The notes below the pieces were generated by a model. It was given only the letters and a program-made list of their open reading frames with translations. It was not told where the DNA came from and did no database searches. 35,326 nt of DNA, from NCBI GenBank assembly GCA_947587605.1, contig CANPYB010000004.1, forward strand, positions 1 through 35,326, written 5' to 3'. Both the position numbers and the translations under genes were made by a program. Each line of letters starts with the position of its first letter. Position 1 is the stretch's first letter. The stretch comes from Candidatus Gastranaerophilales bacterium. GTDB lineage: Bacteria; Cyanobacteriota; Vampirovibrionia; Gastranaerophilales; Gastranaerophilaceae. Below are positions 8,531 to 18,901 of this stretch, piece by piece.

Positions 8531-10399
8531 ATGTCAATAAAAACATACAGTGAAGCGGTTGATGAAATTAGAGCGCGCCTTGATATATTAGACGTTGTGC
8601 AATCGCGTGTTGTATTAAAAAAGCGCGGTGCTAACTATTGGGGCTGCTGCCCGTTTCATAATGAAAAAACGCCGTCATTTTGCGTAAGCCCGCAAAAAGG
8701 AATATTTAAGTGCTTCGGCTGCGGTGAGGGCGGTGACGCAATTACCTTTTTAATGAAGATTAACAACCAAACATTTGCGGAAGTAATTAAGGATTTAGCT
8801 TCGCAGTTCGGTATTGAACTTCCGCAATCAAAGAGCGGTTCAAAAGAGTATGGAGAAGAAAAACAACAGGTTAAATCTATACTTCAAAAAGCGTGCGAGT
8901 ATTATTATAATAATCTTCTCACTTTACCTGAGGCAAAGCCGGCCTTGGAATACCTTGAAAAAAGAGGTATTACCCGCCAAATTATAGATGAATATAAGCT
9001 CGGATACTCACAAAAAGGTTTTACTGATTTACAAAATCATTTTAAATCCGAGTTCGTTCCTGCCGTTATGGAAAAATCGGGGTTAACCGTAAAAACCGAA
9101 AAGGGCGAAACAGTTGATCGTTTCAGACACAGAATAATGATTCCTATTAAAGATGAAGCGGGTAATGTTATTGCTTTCGGTGCAAGAGCAATAGAGGCAA
9201 ATCAAAATCCTAAATATTTAAACTCTCCCGATACTCTGTTATATAACAAAAGCCGAGTATTGTACGGAATTGATATAGCTAAAAATGAAATGATAAAAGA
9301 AGACTACGTAGTTATAATGGAAGGGTATTTTGATGTTATATCCGCACAGGCTGCAGGCTTAAAAAATGCCGTAGCGTCATGCGGAACGGCGCTTACTGTT
9401 GACCATGTTAAATTAATTGCCAAATATTCAAAGTCGCGTAAAATATACCTCGCTTTTGATACGGATGCTGCAGGATTAAAGGCTACACAAAGAAGCACTG
9501 ATGTTATAAAGGAAGCATTTACGGGGCTTGGTAATTTAAAAATATTTGACCAAAATTATAAAGGGCTCTCTGATGATAAATATACCTGCGAAATAAGAGT
9601 TGTCGCGCCTTTTGACAGTAAAGACCCCGATGAATATATCCGCGAATACGGAATTGATGAGTATAAAAAATACATAAAAAAAGCTCCTCTGCTCTTGGAT
9701 TTTGAAATGGAGCAGGTGCTGAAAGAATATAAAAGTGATTTTTCTCCCTCGGATAAATTAAAACTCGTAAAAAAAATCATGCCTTTAATCGAGGAAATTC
9801 CTAATAATATAGTTCAAAATGAATATATAAAGATTGTATCTGACAGGATAGATATTGACGAAAAAGCATTGATTAGGGAGGTAAACAGAAATAAAATGTT
9901 TCAAACCGCTATGCAGGAACAATTTGAGGGAATTGTAACAAAATCTTCAAATATCTGCGAAAAAGCACAAAAAAATTTATTATCCTTGTTTCTAATCAGT
10001 GAAAGCGATACGGATAAAAAATATTTATCCGAAGTTATAAATAATGTTAAATTTATAGACAAAAACTTAATTATTATTCGGCAAACAATTGACAAATTGT
10101 TATATGAGGTAAATAATGAGGTTGAAAAATTGATACAAGCCCTGTATGCGGAATTTGCTGAGGATAATGAGTTAAAGGATATAATAACAGATTTAATATA
10201 TATAGCTGAGAGCTTTAAAAACCTGTCAGAACGAGATTTTAAGCTGGTTGTGCGGGAAAATGCGGCAAAGATTCAAAAATATCAAGCTGAAAATGAAAGA
10301 AAAGAACTTGCTGAAAAGAATAAAAAATTGAGCGACGATGATGTAGAATCTATGCAATATCAAATGCAGCTTAGAGATAAGCTGAAAAGTAAAAGATGA
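8531..10399 (+). CDS. dnaG: DNA primase
   Basis: CHC2 zinc finger CCPFHNEKTPSFCVSPQKGIFKCFGCGEGGD; Toprim EGYFDVISAQAAG; directly precedes rpoD. Confidence 0.95.
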   Translation: MSIKTYSEAVDEIRARLDILDVVQSRVVLKKRGANYWGCCPFHNEKTPSFCVSPQKGIFKCFGCGEGGDAITFLMKINNQTFAEVIKDLASQFGIELPQSKSGSKEYGEEKQQVKSILQKACEYYYNNLLTLPEAKPALEYLEKRGITRQIIDEYKLGYSQKGFTDLQNHFKSEFVPAVMEKSGLTVKTEKGETVDRFRHRIMIPIKDEAGNVIAFGARAIEANQNPKYLNSPDTLLYNKSRVLYGIDIAKNEMIKEDYVVIMEGYFDVISAQAAGLKNAVASCGTALTVDHVKLIAKYSKSRKIYLAFDTDAAGLKATQRSTDVIKEAFTGLGNLKIFDQNYKGLSDDKYTCEIRVVAPFDSKDPDEYIREYGIDEYKKYIKKAPLLLDFEMEQVLKEYKSDFSPSDKLKLVKKIMPLIEEIPNNIVQNEYIKIVSDRIDIDEKALIREVNRNKMFQTAMQEQFEGIVTKSSNICEKAQKNLLSLFLISESDTDKKYLSEVINNVKFIDKNLIIIRQTIDKLLYEVNNEVEKLIQALYAEFAEDNELKDIITDLIYIAESFKNLSERDFKLVVRENAAKIQKYQAENERKELAEKNKKLSDDDVESMQYQMQLRDKLKSKR

Positions 10400-10434
10400 G
10401 CAGAAACAAATAATAATTGTGGAGAAACATACAA

Positions 10435-11538
10435 ATGAGTAAAAAGAAATTGTCAGATTTATCCGTAGTAAGCATGATGGATGAAGACGAAGCAATCGAA
10501 ACCGATAACGAGGAAACTTCCGGAATTATTTTAATGACAGAACCCGAGTCAATAAGTCGTGACGGTATGGATGTTATTATGAATTCGGAACGTAATAAAA
10601 TTATTGATACAATGGAAAATGAAGATTTATTTTCTGCTGATATTGCCGATGAAGATGAAGATGTTAATATGTCAGATGCTATGCTCACTAAAGGCGTATC
10701 TTTTGATGACCCTGTAAGAATGTATCTTCGTGAAATCGGTCGAATTAAACTTTTGACTGCCGAACAGGAAATTGATTTAGCTAAAAAAATAATACAAGGC
10801 GGAAACGCAGGTGCTATTGCAAAAAGAAAACTTGTTCAAGCTAATTTAAGACTTGTTGTTTCAATTGCAAAAAAATACGTAGGCCGCGGTATGCTTTTTT
10901 TGGATTTAATCCAGGAGGGAAACTTAGGTTTAATCAGAGCTGCCGAAAAATTTGATCACGAAAGAGGTTATAAGTTCTCTACTTATGCTACTTGGTGGAT
11001 TAGACAGGCTATTACAAGAGCTATTGCTGACCAGGCAAGAACAATAAGAATTCCCGTACACATGGTTGAAACAATTAATAAATTAAAGAAAGTTACAAGA
11101 AAACTCGCACAGGAACTTTCACGCAAACCTACGGAAGAAGAACTTGCGGTTGAAATGAACATATCCGTTTCCAAATTAAGAGAAATCGTAAAAGTTGCTC
11201 AAGAACCTCTGTCATTGGAAACACCTATCGGAAAAGAAGAAGATTCAAGACTGGGTGATTTTATAGAAGATAAAGATGCTGATGCTCCCGTTAAAACTGT
11301 TGCTCAGGAATTATTAAGAGAAGATTTAGCGGAAGTATTAAGCGGTTTATCTCCGCGTGAACGTGATGTTTTAAGATTAAGATTTGGTATGGATGACGGC
11401 AGACAAAGAACATTAGAAGAAGTAGGACAACTGTTCGGTGTTACAAGAGAACGTATCAGACAAATTGAAGCTAAGGCTTTAAGAAAATTAAGACATCCGA
11501 ATCGCAGTAAGAAATTAAAAGAATATATTGAAGTTTAA
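10435..11538 (+). CDS. rpoD: RNA polymerase primary sigma factor
   Basis: [25 protein letters not shown]..., [54 protein letters not shown] at 10435 preferred over track start 10417 because GGAG lies at 10421-10424. Confidence 0.95.
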   Translation: MSKKKLSDLSVVSMMDEDEAIETDNEETSGIILMTEPESISRDGMDVIMNSERNKIIDTMENEDLFSADIADEDEDVNMSDAMLTKGVSFDDPVRMYLREIGRIKLLTAEQEIDLAKKIIQGGNAGAIAKRKLVQANLRLVVSIAKKYVGRGMLFLDLIQEGNLGLIRAAEKFDHERGYKFSTYATWWIRQAITRAIADQARTIRIPVHMVETINKLKKVTRKLAQELSRKPTEEELAVEMNISVSKLREIVKVAQEPLSLETPIGKEEDSRLGDFIEDKDADAPVKTVAQELLREDLAEVLSGLSPRERDVLRLRFGMDDGRQRTLEEVGQLFGVTRERIRQIEAKALRKLRHPNRSKKLKEYIEV

Positions 11539-11544
11539 TATTTT

Positions 11545-11576
11545 AACGGGAGTTATTTAACTCCCGTTTAATTTTT
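11545..11576 (+). terminator. Intrinsic terminator after rpoD
   Basis: AACGGGAGTT-attt-AACTCCCGTT followed by taattttt. Confidence 0.8.
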
Positions 11577-11601
11577 GTGGATTTCAAGGTATCATAATAA
11601 T

Positions 11602-13818
11602 ATGAGAGTGTTAAAAAAGATATTCATTTTTTTATTTGCTTTTTTTATTTTTATATTGCTGATTAGTTATTTAGCATTCTTATTCGTACTGCCGGAGGCT
11701 GTTAATTCTAAAAAGTTTCACGAATATCTTAAAACCCGTGTCCGCAATATAGGTGCGGAATATTCTTTTATTATCCCCGATAAAATAAAATTAAACACAA
11801 ACCCCGATTTATCGTATATTTTAAAAATATATTGGCGTGGCTCCGAGTTAAATTTATGCGGAAAAATATGGAACTTAAACAAAAATGCAGCTGTAAAAAT
11901 AAGCGGTAAATCAGTTCCGATTAAAGAGCTTGAAGCAACTTTATTATATTTTCAAAAATTGAAAAAGAAAGACAAGGTCTTTATTGAAAACTTTAAGGAT
12001 TTTTCGGGTACAGCCGATATTGATTTAGTATTTAAAAACTCCGGTTTATATGGTGTTTGCCGTGCGGAAAAATTATCTGCGGTATCATTATTATATAATG
12101 TTCCGATTGTCTTTAATAATGCAGTATTTTACTTTAACGGCAGGCACATTGAAGCGCGCTCATACGGCACAATCGGTGGTGAAAAGCTATATTCAAGTTT
12201 TGAATTAAATAATCTTGCTATGCCAAGCCAGACTGTCAGCGGTATTGTAAGAGCTAATCTTAATAATAAATTCGTAAAAACATACATGCCCGATTTCAGT
12301 ATTAAGGATATCGCGCAAACTTCGGTTAATTATTTTGTCAAAAATAAGAAAGTTAATGTTAATTATTTATTAAGACTTAATAAAGGTGCTGATATATATT
12401 ACAAAGACGCATATTTAGGAATGCGTGATAATAACAGGCGATTATTTGTCAGAACATTAAAAGACGGCGATACGATTACAGTTACGGAGTACGATTATTC
12501 GCTCGTAAACGGTTCCAAAATTAATAAAATTTTAACGGGAAACGGTTTATTCAAAAAAGATAACACTGCATTTGCGCTGCAAAATTTAAACTGTAAAACA
12601 AACGGGTATGCGCCTGTTTCCGTTACGGGGTCATTCGGTAAATATGTAAAGGGCGGTGAATTTGACGGTGATGTCTATTACAACGCTAAAAAAAATCAAT
12701 TAACCGGTGATTTTAGCCTAAAAAATTCAAGATACCAAGATTTTATTATAAAGAGTTCACATATTAATGCGGATGAAAAATTAATCAAAATTACAGCCTC
12801 GGGAAGTTATGACGATTCTGACTTCCACTGGGAAGTTTCCGCGTTAAATGATTTTAATGACCGAATTCATGTATATGATATGGATTTATTCATCGATGAA
12901 TTAATCATAAAAAGCAGTAAGAAGAGTAAACAGCAGTCAATAAATATTGATATTGCAGAGCAGGTTGAGGATATAAAAATTGATATAGATAATTGGAAGG
13001 TTAATCTCGGCCGAATTTCCCGCAAAAAAGTTGCATTAAATAATGTTATATTAATGGGCAGTTTAAAAAAAGGAATTTTTAAATTTTCCATGCCTGCCGT
13101 TAGTTTTGCCAACGGAAAAATATCGGCATCAGGCAGATATAATTTTAATGATGAGTCATCAATTGTTGATTTTACGGCCGATAATATTAATTCTGATATA
13201 ATTGCTTCAAAATTATTTAATCTTCCAAATCAAATCCATGGGTTTGCTTATGCAAAAGTTCACGCACAGGCAAAAAATAATTTTGATGATATAAAAGCTC
13301 ATGCACAATTTAAAATTAATGACGGCTATTTATTAAAGCTGGGCAGTACGGAATTTATGATTAAAAAATCAAAAAAAATAAAACGTCCTATAAAAATTAA
13401 AGTAAAAGACATAATAAATGTTGACGTAACAAAATCTAAAGCATTAAGCTCAAACATTGCGGGCAGTTTTGATATTGATAATTACGATATGAAAAATATT
13501 AAATTAACTTCAAGTCAAAAATATTTAGCTTTATTTATAGAGGGAAAATATAATATTAAAGTTCAAGATGCCGAGTTAAAATTATACGGTAAATACAACT
13601 ATTCTGCACAAAAAGGCATAAGAATTTTATTTATACCTCTTTCTTGGATTGTAAAAGTTGCATTCAGACCCGAAAAAACTAAAGATATATATGAGGATAA
13701 ATTAAAATGTGTTCCTCAAATCACTGCAAATCCAAAAGATGTGCGTGCCTTTAGAGTTAATTTAAAAGGTAACATCAATAATAATGATGTAAAAGTTGAG
13801 TTAAAAAGTATAATATAA
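11602..13818 (+). CDS. AsmA/TamB-like large envelope protein with N-terminal TM anchor
   Basis: MRVLKKIFIFLFAFFIFILLISYLAFLFVLPEAVNS then a long beta-rich region; ATG at 11602 preferred over TTG 11575, which lies in the rpoD terminator. Confidence 0.6.
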   Translation: MRVLKKIFIFLFAFFIFILLISYLAFLFVLPEAVNSKKFHEYLKTRVRNIGAEYSFIIPDKIKLNTNPDLSYILKIYWRGSELNLCGKIWNLNKNAAVKISGKSVPIKELEATLLYFQKLKKKDKVFIENFKDFSGTADIDLVFKNSGLYGVCRAEKLSAVSLLYNVPIVFNNAVFYFNGRHIEARSYGTIGGEKLYSSFELNNLAMPSQTVSGIVRANLNNKFVKTYMPDFSIKDIAQTSVNYFVKNKKVNVNYLLRLNKGADIYYKDAYLGMRDNNRRLFVRTLKDGDTITVTEYDYSLVNGSKINKILTGNGLFKKDNTAFALQNLNCKTNGYAPVSVTGSFGKYVKGGEFDGDVYYNAKKNQLTGDFSLKNSRYQDFIIKSSHINADEKLIKITASGSYDDSDFHWEVSALNDFNDRIHVYDMDLFIDELIIKSSKKSKQQSINIDIAEQVEDIKIDIDNWKVNLGRISRKKVALNNVILMGSLKKGIFKFSMPAVSFANGKISASGRYNFNDESSIVDFTADNINSDIIASKLFNLPNQIHGFAYAKVHAQAKNNFDDIKAHAQFKINDGYLLKLGSTEFMIKKSKKIKRPIKIKVKDIINVDVTKSKALSSNIAGSFDIDNYDMKNIKLTSSQKYLALFIEGKYNIKVQDAELKLYGKYNYSAQKGIRILFIPLSWIVKVAFRPEKTKDIYEDKLKCVPQITANPKDVRAFRVNLKGNINNNDVKVELKSII

Positions 13819-13891
13819 ATTAAAATAATGAGCTTGTATAAAATAGCTGATTTTTATGTAAATTCTCTTTATAAATCTTTTAAATTACATA

Positions 13892-13920
13892 TTGACATAA
13901 TGTCAGTATAATGATATATT
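13892..13920 (+). promoter_or_regulatory. Predicted sigma70-type promoter of the tetR-akr unit
   Basis: TTGACA (13892-13897), 17 nt spacer, TATATT (13915-13920). Confidence 0.55.
13893..13905. promoter_or_regulatory. Palindromic operator 1
   Basis: TGACAT-A-ATGTCA perfect inverted repeat overlapping the -35 element. Confidence 0.65.
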
Positions 13921-13924
13921 AATT

Positions 13925-13939
13925 TTGACACTGTGTCAA
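13925..13939. promoter_or_regulatory. Palindromic operator 2
   Basis: TTGACAC-T-GTGTCAA perfect inverted repeat just downstream of the -10; shares TGACAnnnTGTCA with operator 1. Confidence 0.7.
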
Positions 13940-13964
13940 TATATAGACAAAAGGAATTTAAAAT

Positions 13965-14582
13965 ATGCCAAAAGGGTCATTAGAACTTGTTAATTCAAGA
14001 AAAGAAGAAATTTTAAATGCAGCGGAAGAACTGTACAAATCAAAAAATTTTAAAGATATTACTTTAAATGATATTGCAGAGCTTACTACGTTTAAAAGAA
14101 CTTCAATTTATAACTACTTTGAAACAAAAGAAGAAATATTTTTGACCTTAAATAAAAGGCAATACGAGGCTTGGGTTAATGATATAGAAAATATTATTCA
14201 AAATAATAATGTTTTATCAAAAGAAGAAATCGCCCAAAATATCGCTCATAGTCTTGAAAAAAGAAAAGATTTATTAAGGCTTATGATGAACCATTTTGAT
14301 ATGGAAGAAAACAGCCGGCTTGAAATATTAACGGAATTTAAAATTGCATTTGGTAATTCTATGAAAACTTTAAACAGATTGCTTGAAAAATTCTGTCCTA
14401 AAATGCAAGAAAATAACAGAACAAATTTTATTTATTCCCTGTTTCCTTTTATATACGGGATTTATCCGTATACAGCGGTGACTGATAAACAAAAAGAAGC
14501 AATGGATAAAGCAGATGTCGGATTTATTTACCATAGTATTTATGAAATAACTTATAACTCAGTCAAAATGCTTTTAAAATAA
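13965..14582 (+). CDS. TetR family transcriptional regulator
   Basis: N-terminal HTH: RKEEILNAAEELYKSKNFKDITLNDIAELTTFKRTSIYNYFETKEEIFL. Confidence 0.92.
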   Translation: MPKGSLELVNSRKEEILNAAEELYKSKNFKDITLNDIAELTTFKRTSIYNYFETKEEIFLTLNKRQYEAWVNDIENIIQNNNVLSKEEIAQNIAHSLEKRKDLLRLMMNHFDMEENSRLEILTEFKIAFGNSMKTLNRLLEKFCPKMQENNRTNFIYSLFPFIYGIYPYTAVTDKQKEAMDKADVGFIYHSIYEITYNSVKMLLK

Positions 14583-14593
14583 TGAGGTAAAAA

Positions 14594-15634
14594 ATGAAAT
14601 ACACTAATTTAGGGAAATCGGATTTGAAAGTTTCAAGAATATGTATGGGCTGTATGGGTTTTGGAGATAGCTCAAACGGTCAGCATTCTTGGACAGTTGA
14701 TGAAAATACCACAAGAGAGATTATAAAAGCAGAGTTAGAAAAAGGTATAAATTTTTTTGATACTGCAATAGTTTATCAAGGCGGAACAAGTGAGCAATAT
14801 GTAGGTAGAGCCTTAAAAGATTTTGCAAAAAGAGATGATTATGTAATAGCGACAAAATTTACTCCTCGCACCCCTGATGAAATTGAAAACAACGTATCGG
14901 GGCAAAAACATATTGAAAACTACTTAAATAAAAGCCTGCAAAATTTAGGAACGGATTATGTTGATTTATATATCTATCACATGTGGGATTATAATACCGC
15001 GATAGAAGATATTATGCAGGGGTTAAATACAGTTGTAAAGCAAGGAAAAGTCAGATACATCGGTATTTCAAACTGCTTTGCGTGGCAGCTTGCTAAAGCA
15101 AATAACTATGCAAGAAATAACGGATTTGCTGAATTTATATCAGTTCAAGGGCATTATAATTTAATCCACAGAGAAGAAGAAAGAGAAATGATACCATACT
15201 GCAAGGAGGAAAATATTGCACTGACTCCATATTCAGCATTAGCTTCGGGAAGATTATCAAGACATATCGGAGAAACTACCAAAAGACTTGAAGAAGATTC
15301 TTATGCAAAATTTAAGTATGATAAAACCTCTAAAGCCGATAATAAAATCATTAAAAGAGTAGAAGAAATTGCCTTAAAAAGAGGAGTTTCGATGACGGAA
15401 GTATCATTAGCGTGGTTATTAACAAAAGTGACTTCGCCTGTTGTGGGTGCAACTAAACTATCTCATATAGAAGGGGCGGTTAAATCGGTTGAACTTGAAC
15501 TTACACAGGATGAAATAAATTATCTTGAAGAATTATACATTCCTCACGCACTATCCGGAGTTATGGCTCAAAATAAACCTCAAAGCAAATGTGAAAACTA
15601 TGTGTGGATTAAAAGTGTTAATAATATAAAGTAA
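14594..15634 (+). CDS. Aldo/keto reductase
   Basis: MKYTNLGKSDLKVSRICMGCMGFG...EKGINFFDTAIVYQGGTSEQYVGRAL...VDLYIYHMWD...GKVRYIGISNC. Confidence 0.93.
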   Translation: MKYTNLGKSDLKVSRICMGCMGFGDSSNGQHSWTVDENTTREIIKAELEKGINFFDTAIVYQGGTSEQYVGRALKDFAKRDDYVIATKFTPRTPDEIENNVSGQKHIENYLNKSLQNLGTDYVDLYIYHMWDYNTAIEDIMQGLNTVVKQGKVRYIGISNCFAWQLAKANNYARNNGFAEFISVQGHYNLIHREEEREMIPYCKEENIALTPYSALASGRLSRHIGETTKRLEEDSYAKFKYDKTSKADNKIIKRVEEIALKRGVSMTEVSLAWLLTKVTSPVVGATKLSHIEGAVKSVELELTQDEINYLEELYIPHALSGVMAQNKPQSKCENYVWIKSVNNIK

Positions 15635-15755
15635 TTTTAAAGACTTTCAGATAAAATTCCAATGCCGGGTTATTTCTGTAAATAAAACTTGCATTCTTAA
15701 TGCATTAATCCATTACAAAATTGACTTTTTATTAATGTAAAAATATAATTATTTT

Positions 15756-16568
15756 ATGTCGTTGAATCCTTTTAAAAGAAAAAAATTTTTTTTAAATTAT
15801 TTTTGTACTTCAATTGTTTCTCATTGTAATTTAAATTGCCGTTATTGTGATCATTTTGTTCCTCTTGCAAAGGAAAGATATTTTTCTGTTGAAGAATTAA
15901 GTAAACATTTTAAAAAACTTTCATCCGAAATCGAAGTTAGTTCCATTGGAATAATGGGTGGAGAACCTCTTTTGCACCCTAATATAAAAGAAATATTAAA
16001 AATGTTCAGAAATATTTTTCCATATCCGCGTACAAATTTAGCAATTTATACCAATGGTATTAAGCTTAATTCAATGGGTGAAGATTTTTGGGAATGCTGT
16101 AATAAAAATAAAATTCATATATTTATTTCAAAATTTCCGTTGAATATTGATTTTTCTCAATCATTTAAAAATGCAAAAAAATATAATGTAATTGTGAGAT
16201 ATTATGGAGCAAAAACAGGTGAATATAAAACAATGTACAAAATGGCTTTAGACTTAAGCGGCAGTCAGAATTATGAAGAAATGCATAAAGTCTGTTGGCA
16301 AAAAGGTTTTTGTACTTATTTTCAAGATGGAAGGTTATATAAGTGTACAACAGTCGGAAATATTCAAAATTTTAACACTTACTTTAATAAAAACTTAGAA
16401 GTTACGACTGAGGATTATATTGATATATATAAAATAAAAAATATAAAGAAAATAAAACAATACTTTGATAATCCTATTCCATTTTGTAAATATTGTAATA
16501 TACCTGCACAAGTTGATAAACTTCCGTTTGAGATATCAAAAAGAAATATTAATGATTGGAGTTATTAA
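15756..16568 (+). CDS. Radical SAM protein of unknown function
   Basis: SHCNLNCRYCDHF, GIMGGEPLLHP, IYTNG motifs; later Cys residues (CWQKGFC, CKYCNIP). Confidence 0.85.
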   Translation: MSLNPFKRKKFFLNYFCTSIVSHCNLNCRYCDHFVPLAKERYFSVEELSKHFKKLSSEIEVSSIGIMGGEPLLHPNIKEILKMFRNIFPYPRTNLAIYTNGIKLNSMGEDFWECCNKNKIHIFISKFPLNIDFSQSFKNAKKYNVIVRYYGAKTGEYKTMYKMALDLSGSQNYEEMHKVCWQKGFCTYFQDGRLYKCTTVGNIQNFNTYFNKNLEVTTEDYIDIYKIKNIKKIKQYFDNPIPFCKYCNIPAQVDKLPFEISKRNINDWSY

Positions 16569-16586
16569 ATTAAATAGTTTTTAAGT

Positions 16587-16678
16587 ATCGATAGTGAAAT
16601 ATTATTTATTTTATAAGTACACAGGAAAATTCTTCATCAATTCCAAGCACTTAGGGTAAAATTAATCGATAGTGAAAT
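16587..16678 (+). repeat. 14-bp direct repeat ATCGATAGTGAAAT, two copies (16587-16600 and 16665-16678)
   Basis: Exact duplicate spaced 78 bp apart in the gap before the flavodoxin-like gene. Confidence 0.7.
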
Positions 16679-16730
16679 AGAAAAAATTGAAAATTTAGCA
16701 AAAACTTTAAATATAAATTAGGAGAATAAA

Positions 16731-17261
16731 ATGAAAATATTAGTAATAACGGGAAGCCCGAGAAAAAACGGAAATTCAAACACTTTAGTCGATAATTTTA
16801 TCAAAGGTGCAACGGAAAACGGTCATAATGTTGTTCGTTTTGATAGTGCATTTAAAAATGTTCACCCTTGCATGGCTTGCAATAAATGCTGTATGGATGG
16901 CGATTGCGTGTTTAATGACGATTTTAATTTTATAAGAGAAAATATAGTTGATTCCGATATGGTAGTGTTTGCTACTCCAATGTATTATTTTGGAATATCC
17001 GCTCAATTAAAAGCTGTTATTGACAGATTCTATTCAATTAACGGCAAAATTCACACTCCTAAAAAATCTGCCCTTATTTTAACTTATGCTGATACTTCAG
17101 CTAAAGAAGCCGAACCTATAAAGAAGCATTACGAAGTGCTTTTAAATTACTTAGGCTGGCAGGATGTCGGGCAGGTTATAGCATCAGGAGTTTGGACAGA
17201 GGGCTCGGTAAATAATACCAATTACCCCAAACAAGCCTATGAACTTGGGAAAAGTTTATAA
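16731..17261 (+). CDS. NADPH-dependent FMN reductase/flavodoxin-like iron-sulfur flavoprotein
   Basis: MKILVITGSPRKNGNSNTLVDNFIKGA...CMACNKCCMDGDCVFNDDF...DSDMVVFATPMYYFGISAQLKAVIDRFY. Confidence 0.92.
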   Translation: MKILVITGSPRKNGNSNTLVDNFIKGATENGHNVVRFDSAFKNVHPCMACNKCCMDGDCVFNDDFNFIRENIVDSDMVVFATPMYYFGISAQLKAVIDRFYSINGKIHTPKKSALILTYADTSAKEAEPIKKHYEVLLNYLGWQDVGQVIASGVWTEGSVNNTNYPKQAYELGKSL

Positions 17262-17285
17262 AAAATAAAATATTAATTCTAAAGT

Positions 17286-17317
17286 AAAAGCTGATAATTT
17301 AATTATCAGCTTTTTGT
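17286..17317 (+). terminator. Intrinsic terminator after the flavoprotein gene
   Basis: AAAAGCTGATAA-tttaa-TTATCAGCTTTT followed by T-run. Confidence 0.85.
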
Positions 17318-17366
17318 TATTATAAAAAAAATTAAAATTTACTTGTCTAAATAATCAAACCACGGG

Positions 17367-17834
17367 TCAATTTAGATTAGAAATCAAATTCGCCATTTCA
17401 ATAGCGGATTTAGCAGCGTCAGATCCTTTATTACCTGCTTTTGTTCCTGCTCTTTCAATAGCCTGCTCAATATTATCACAGGTTAAAACTCCAAAGATAA
17501 CGGGAGTATCGGTATTAAGTGCAACAGCCGCAACCCCTTTTGAAACTTCCGCACAAACATAATCATAATGAGAAGTAGAACCTTTTATAACTGCACCAAG
17601 GGTAATAATGGCAGCATATTTACCTGTCTTAACCGCTTTTTTCGCAATTAACGGAATTTCAAAAGCACCCGGAACCCATATTACATCAATATTCTCCTGC
17701 TTTACTCCGTGACGTGTTAATTCATCTATAGCACCTGATAATAACTTTGAACCTATAAATTCGTTAAACCTTGCTATTACAATACAATATTTTTCATTAC
17801 CTGCTGTAAGCATTCCCTCGATGATATTTGCCAT
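17367..17834 (-). CDS. ribH: 6,7-dimethyl-8-ribityllumazine synthase
   Basis: [18 protein letters not shown]...[15 protein letters not shown]...[23 protein letters not shown]. Confidence 0.95.
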   Translation of the reverse strand: MANIIEGMLTAGNEKYCIVIARFNEFIGSKLLSGAIDELTRHGVKQENIDVIWVPGAFEIPLIAKKAVKTGKYAAIITLGAVIKGSTSHYDYVCAEVSKGVAAVALNTDTPVIFGVLTCDNIEQAIERAGTKAGNKGSDAAKSAIEMANLISNLN

Positions 17835-17893
17835 TTTTTCTCCTTGAGATTTTTTATATATTGATTTTACAATAATGAAAAAAAATATTAAAG

Positions 17894-18847
17894 TCAGTTG
17901 TGAAATCTTTTACATGAGATGTTAAAATTTCCGTGTAAAAAATACTGATAAATTTGAGCAAATGCAATATCTCTTTTAATTTGAGCCTGTAATTTTTCTA
18001 TATTTTCAAATTTATTTTGATTTCTTATTTTTGTAATAAATGATATTTGAATTTTTTTGCCGTAAATATTTTCGTTAAAATCGAGTATATGAACTTCTGT
18101 TTTAAGTTTTTGTTCATTTTCCATTGTAGGCGCATATCCGTGATTTAAAATTCCGTTATATTCTTTACCGTCTGTACATACTTTAACGTAATAAACCCCG
18201 TGCGGAATGCTTATTTTACATTTGTCATAGTCTATGTTAGCGCTTGGATAACCTAATTTGGAAGCAATTTGTTCACCTTTAATTACAATTCCCCTTATAA
18301 AATAATTGTATCCGAGCATTTTAGAAGCATTAGGAAAATCCCCCAATTGTATTTTATTTCTTATGGCAGAACAGCTTACTATACTATCATCCACAACAAA
18401 AGGCGGGACTTCAAAATATTTATATCCGTATATTTCTTTATTTGAGTTTAAAAAATGGCTGTTACCCTCTTTATTAAACCCGAAACTGTGATTAAAACCC
18501 GTTGTTATTGCAATCGGCGAAAAATATTTTATTAAGATATCTTTTAAATATTCCTCAGCCTTTATATGTGAATATTTATTAAAATCAAGTAATATAACAT
18601 TATCTATGCCTGTTAATTCAAGCATTTCAAGTTTTTCATTAAGCGTTAGTATTTGAGGAACAGCTGCATTAGTTAAATAATTAAGCGGATGTTCTTTAAA
18701 AGTAATTACAACAGACGGACAGTTTGATTTTTGTGCAATATGAACAGCATTTTTTAATACAACCTTATGTCCTAGGTGCACTCCGTCAAAAAATCCAAGT
18801 GCCAGTGAAGAATTTTTGATATTTACTAAATCGTCATAAATTCGCAT
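17894..18847 (-). CDS. ribF: Bifunctional riboflavin kinase/FAD synthetase
   Basis: [17 protein letters not shown]...[14 protein letters not shown]...KLGYPSANI...GVYYVKV. Confidence 0.93.
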   Translation of the reverse strand: MRIYDDLVNIKNSSLALGFFDGVHLGHKVVLKNAVHIAQKSNCPSVVITFKEHPLNYLTNAAVPQILTLNEKLEMLELTGIDNVILLDFNKYSHIKAEEYLKDILIKYFSPIAITTGFNHSFGFNKEGNSHFLNSNKEIYGYKYFEVPPFVVDDSIVSCSAIRNKIQLGDFPNASKMLGYNYFIRGIVIKGEQIASKLGYPSANIDYDKCKISIPHGVYYVKVCTDGKEYNGILNHGYAPTMENEQKLKTEVHILDFNENIYGKKIQISFITKIRNQNKFENIEKLQAQIKRDIAFAQIYQYFLHGNFNISCKRFHN

Positions 18848-18901
18848 AATGTAATTATAGACAAAAATAAAAAAATGTAGAATACTAAAGTAAGAGGTAA
18901 A

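Noticed and set aside
10226-10688. Antisense ORFs 10226-10495 and 10371-10688 over dnaG/rpoD
   Set aside because: Complement of well-supported dnaG and rpoD coding; Ser/Ile-rich shadow translations.
15690-15704. TGCATT-ctt-AATGCA inverted repeat
   Set aside because: Short, single copy, AT-rich; likely chance.
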